DNA of 23,587 bases. Source: JAJPJQ01 sp036522615. GTDB lineage: Bacteria; Desulfobacterota; Binatia; UBA9968. This document shows positions 22,495-23,587 of the stretch, piece after piece. The position numbers were made by a program, and so were the translations under genes. Below the pieces are notes generated by a model. That model had not been told where the DNA came from. It saw only the letters and a list, made by a program, of their open reading frames with translations, and did no database searches. The DNA is taken from assembly GCA_036522615.1 (NCBI GenBank), contig DATDFN010000054.1:1-23587 (forward strand). The letters are read 5' to 3'. Each line of letters opens with the position of its first letter. The first letter of the stretch is position 1.

Positions 22495-23587
22495 CGGAAT
22501 CGATCCGGTCACGCTGGAAGTCGTGTGGAACCGGCTGCTCTCGGTCGCCAACGAGCAGCAGGACGCGCTGATTCGCACAGCCTTCAGCACGATCGTGCGC
22601 GAGAGCCAGGACCTGGCCTGCGGCGTCTTCGACACGAAGGGGCGCATGATCGCGCAGTCGATCACCGGCACGCCGGGACATATCAACGCGATGGCGAGCT
22701 CGATGCGCCATTTTCTCGCGGCCTATCCGCCGGCGAAGCTCGCGCCAGGCGACGTGCTCATCACCAACGACCCGTGGATGACCGCGGGACAGATCAACGA
22801 CATCACGATCACCTCGCCGATCTTCAAGAACGGCAAGCTCGTCGCGCTCTTCGCCAACACCTGCCACGCCGCCGACATCGGCGGGCGCATTCTCTCGGCC
22901 GAGGCGCGCGAAGTCTTCGAAGAAGGCCTCAGGCTCCCGATCATGAAGCTCTTCGATGGCGGCGCGCCGAACGACGTCTTGTTGAAGCTCATCCGCGCCA
23001 ACGTGCGCTTGCCCGACGAAGTCGTGGGCGACCTGCACGCACAGGCGGCGTGCAACGACGCCGGCGGCCGCGCGCTGCTCGAGATGATGGACGAGTTCGG
23101 CCTCGATTCGATCGATCCGATCGCCGAGGAAATCATCCGCCGCTCGGAAGCGGCGGTCAGAGAAAAAGTCCGCGCGCTGCCTGGCGGCGAGTGGACGAGC
23201 GAGACGTGGAGCGACGGCTTCGAGGAGCCGATCGTTATCCGCTGCCGGCTGACAGTCAAAGGCGGCGCGATCGACATCGACTTCGCCGACTCATCGCCGG
23301 AGAGCGCGCACGGCATCAACGTCGTGCTCAACTATACGCATGCCTATGCGAGCTTCGCCGTGAAAGCGGCGATCTATCCCGACGTGCCGCACAACGAAGG
23401 CAGCTTCCGCCCCGTGCGCGTGACAGCGCCGGAAGGCAGCATATTGAACGCGCGTGACCCCGCTCCGGTGGCGAGCCGCCAGGCGGTCGGGCACTTGGTT
23501 CCGAGCGCGATCTTCGCCGCACTCGCGGGCGCGCTGCCGGGCCGGCTGCTCGCGCCGGGCGCGGACCCCATCTGGCTAACGGTGTGG
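22484..23587 (+). CDS. hyuB: Hydantoinase/oxoprolinase subunit B, N-terminal 368 residues (runs off the window)
   Basis: The frame from GTG 22484 (VASNGIDPVTLEVVWNRLLS) stays open to the last base, giving 368 of the roughly 520-580 residues usual for HyuB. Hallmarks: IDPVTLEVVWNRL, FSTIVRESQDLACGVFD, PGHINAM, GDVLITNDPW (89-98), CHAADIGGR (127-135) and LNYTHAYASFAVKAA. The usual NDPYxGGTHLPD segment reads NDPWMTAGQINDI here, replacing the conserved GG-T-H. That could affect metal or substrate binding and may mark a subgroup with a different substrate. The start is chosen at GTG because it precedes the conserved IDP motif by only four residues. The 11-base overlap with hyuA indicates coupled synthesis of the heteromeric enzyme. 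Confidence 0.93.
   Translation, partial: MASNGIDPVTLEVVWNRLLSVANEQQDALIRTAFSTIVRESQDLACGVFDTKGRMIAQSITGTPGHINAMASSMRHFLAAYPPAKLAPGDVLITNDPWMTAGQINDITITSPIFKNGKLVALFANTCHAADIGGRILSAEAREVFEEGLRLPIMKLFDGGAPNDVLLKLIRANVRLPDEVVGDLHAQAACNDAGGRALLEMMDEFGLDSIDPIAEEIIRRSEAAVREKVRALPGGEWTSETWSDGFEEPIVIRCRLTVKGGAIDIDFADSSPESAHGINVVLNYTHAYASFAVKAAIYPDVPHNEGSFRPVRVTAPEGSILNARDPAPVASRQAVGHLVPSAIFAALAGALPGRLLAPGADPIWLTVW

Noticed and set aside
22525..23457. A 310-codon plus-strand frame in the hyuB region
   Set aside because: It is a +1-shifted reading of hyuB with Arg-rich low-complexity content; the true frame begins at GTG 22484 and shows HyuB motifs throughout.

Overview
The window is GC-rich chromosomal DNA from an uncultured-type Gram-negative bacterium. 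Genes are densely packed, many starts overlap the preceding stop, strong AGGAGG-type ribosome sites occur, and several proteins carry Sec signal peptides for a periplasm. The mix of many NMT1/THI5-type binding proteins, amidohydrolases, an LLM flavin oxidoreductase and HyuA/HyuB resembles soil or sediment lineages such as Binatota, Rokubacteria, Tectomicrobia or relatives. That placement is inference from gene content; there is no rRNA or other phylogenetic marker here. I see no tRNA, CRISPR array, transposase, phage gene or plasmid function.

Layout. (1) 1-1289, plus strand: the 3' end of an isochorismatase-fold gene, overlapping a cytoplasmic Asp-box beta-propeller gene. (2) 1302-3515, minus: a MASE1-type hybrid histidine kinase, divergent from region 3. 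(3) 3536-7601, plus: binding protein, N-acyl-D-amino-acid deacylase, Rieske ferredoxin, binding protein. (4) 7665-9791, minus: an MHS-type MFS transporter and methionine sulfoxide reductase A. (5) 9877-11810, plus: two translationally coupled binding proteins. (6) 11822-18162, minus: a six-gene run of amidohydrolase, family-5 binding protein, DppB- and DppC-like permeases, VOC protein and an iron-type binding protein. (7) 18303-23587, plus: binding protein, LLM oxidoreductase, HyuA, and HyuB cut by the window end.

How the genes fit together. Seven periplasmic binding proteins (five NMT1/THI5-like, one Dpp-like, one iron-type) lie among enzymes that hydrolyse C-N bonds: a deacylase, an ATZ/TRZ-type amidohydrolase, HyuA/B and an isochorismatase relative. 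Only one pair of ABC permeases and no ABC ATPase is present. My reading is a scavenging region for N-acylated or N-heterocyclic organic compounds, in which each receptor is paired with a hydrolytic enzyme and most transport machinery is shared or located elsewhere. The substrates cannot be named from sequence.

Non-coding DNA is scarce. No gene-free stretch exceeds 300 bases; the longest is 9021-9230. All three convergent gene junctions carry inverted repeats that could act as bidirectional terminators. The divergent junction at 18163-18302 carries promoter-like and operator-like elements, and an 87-base gap before hyuA holds a GTGAGGC-rich inverted repeat.
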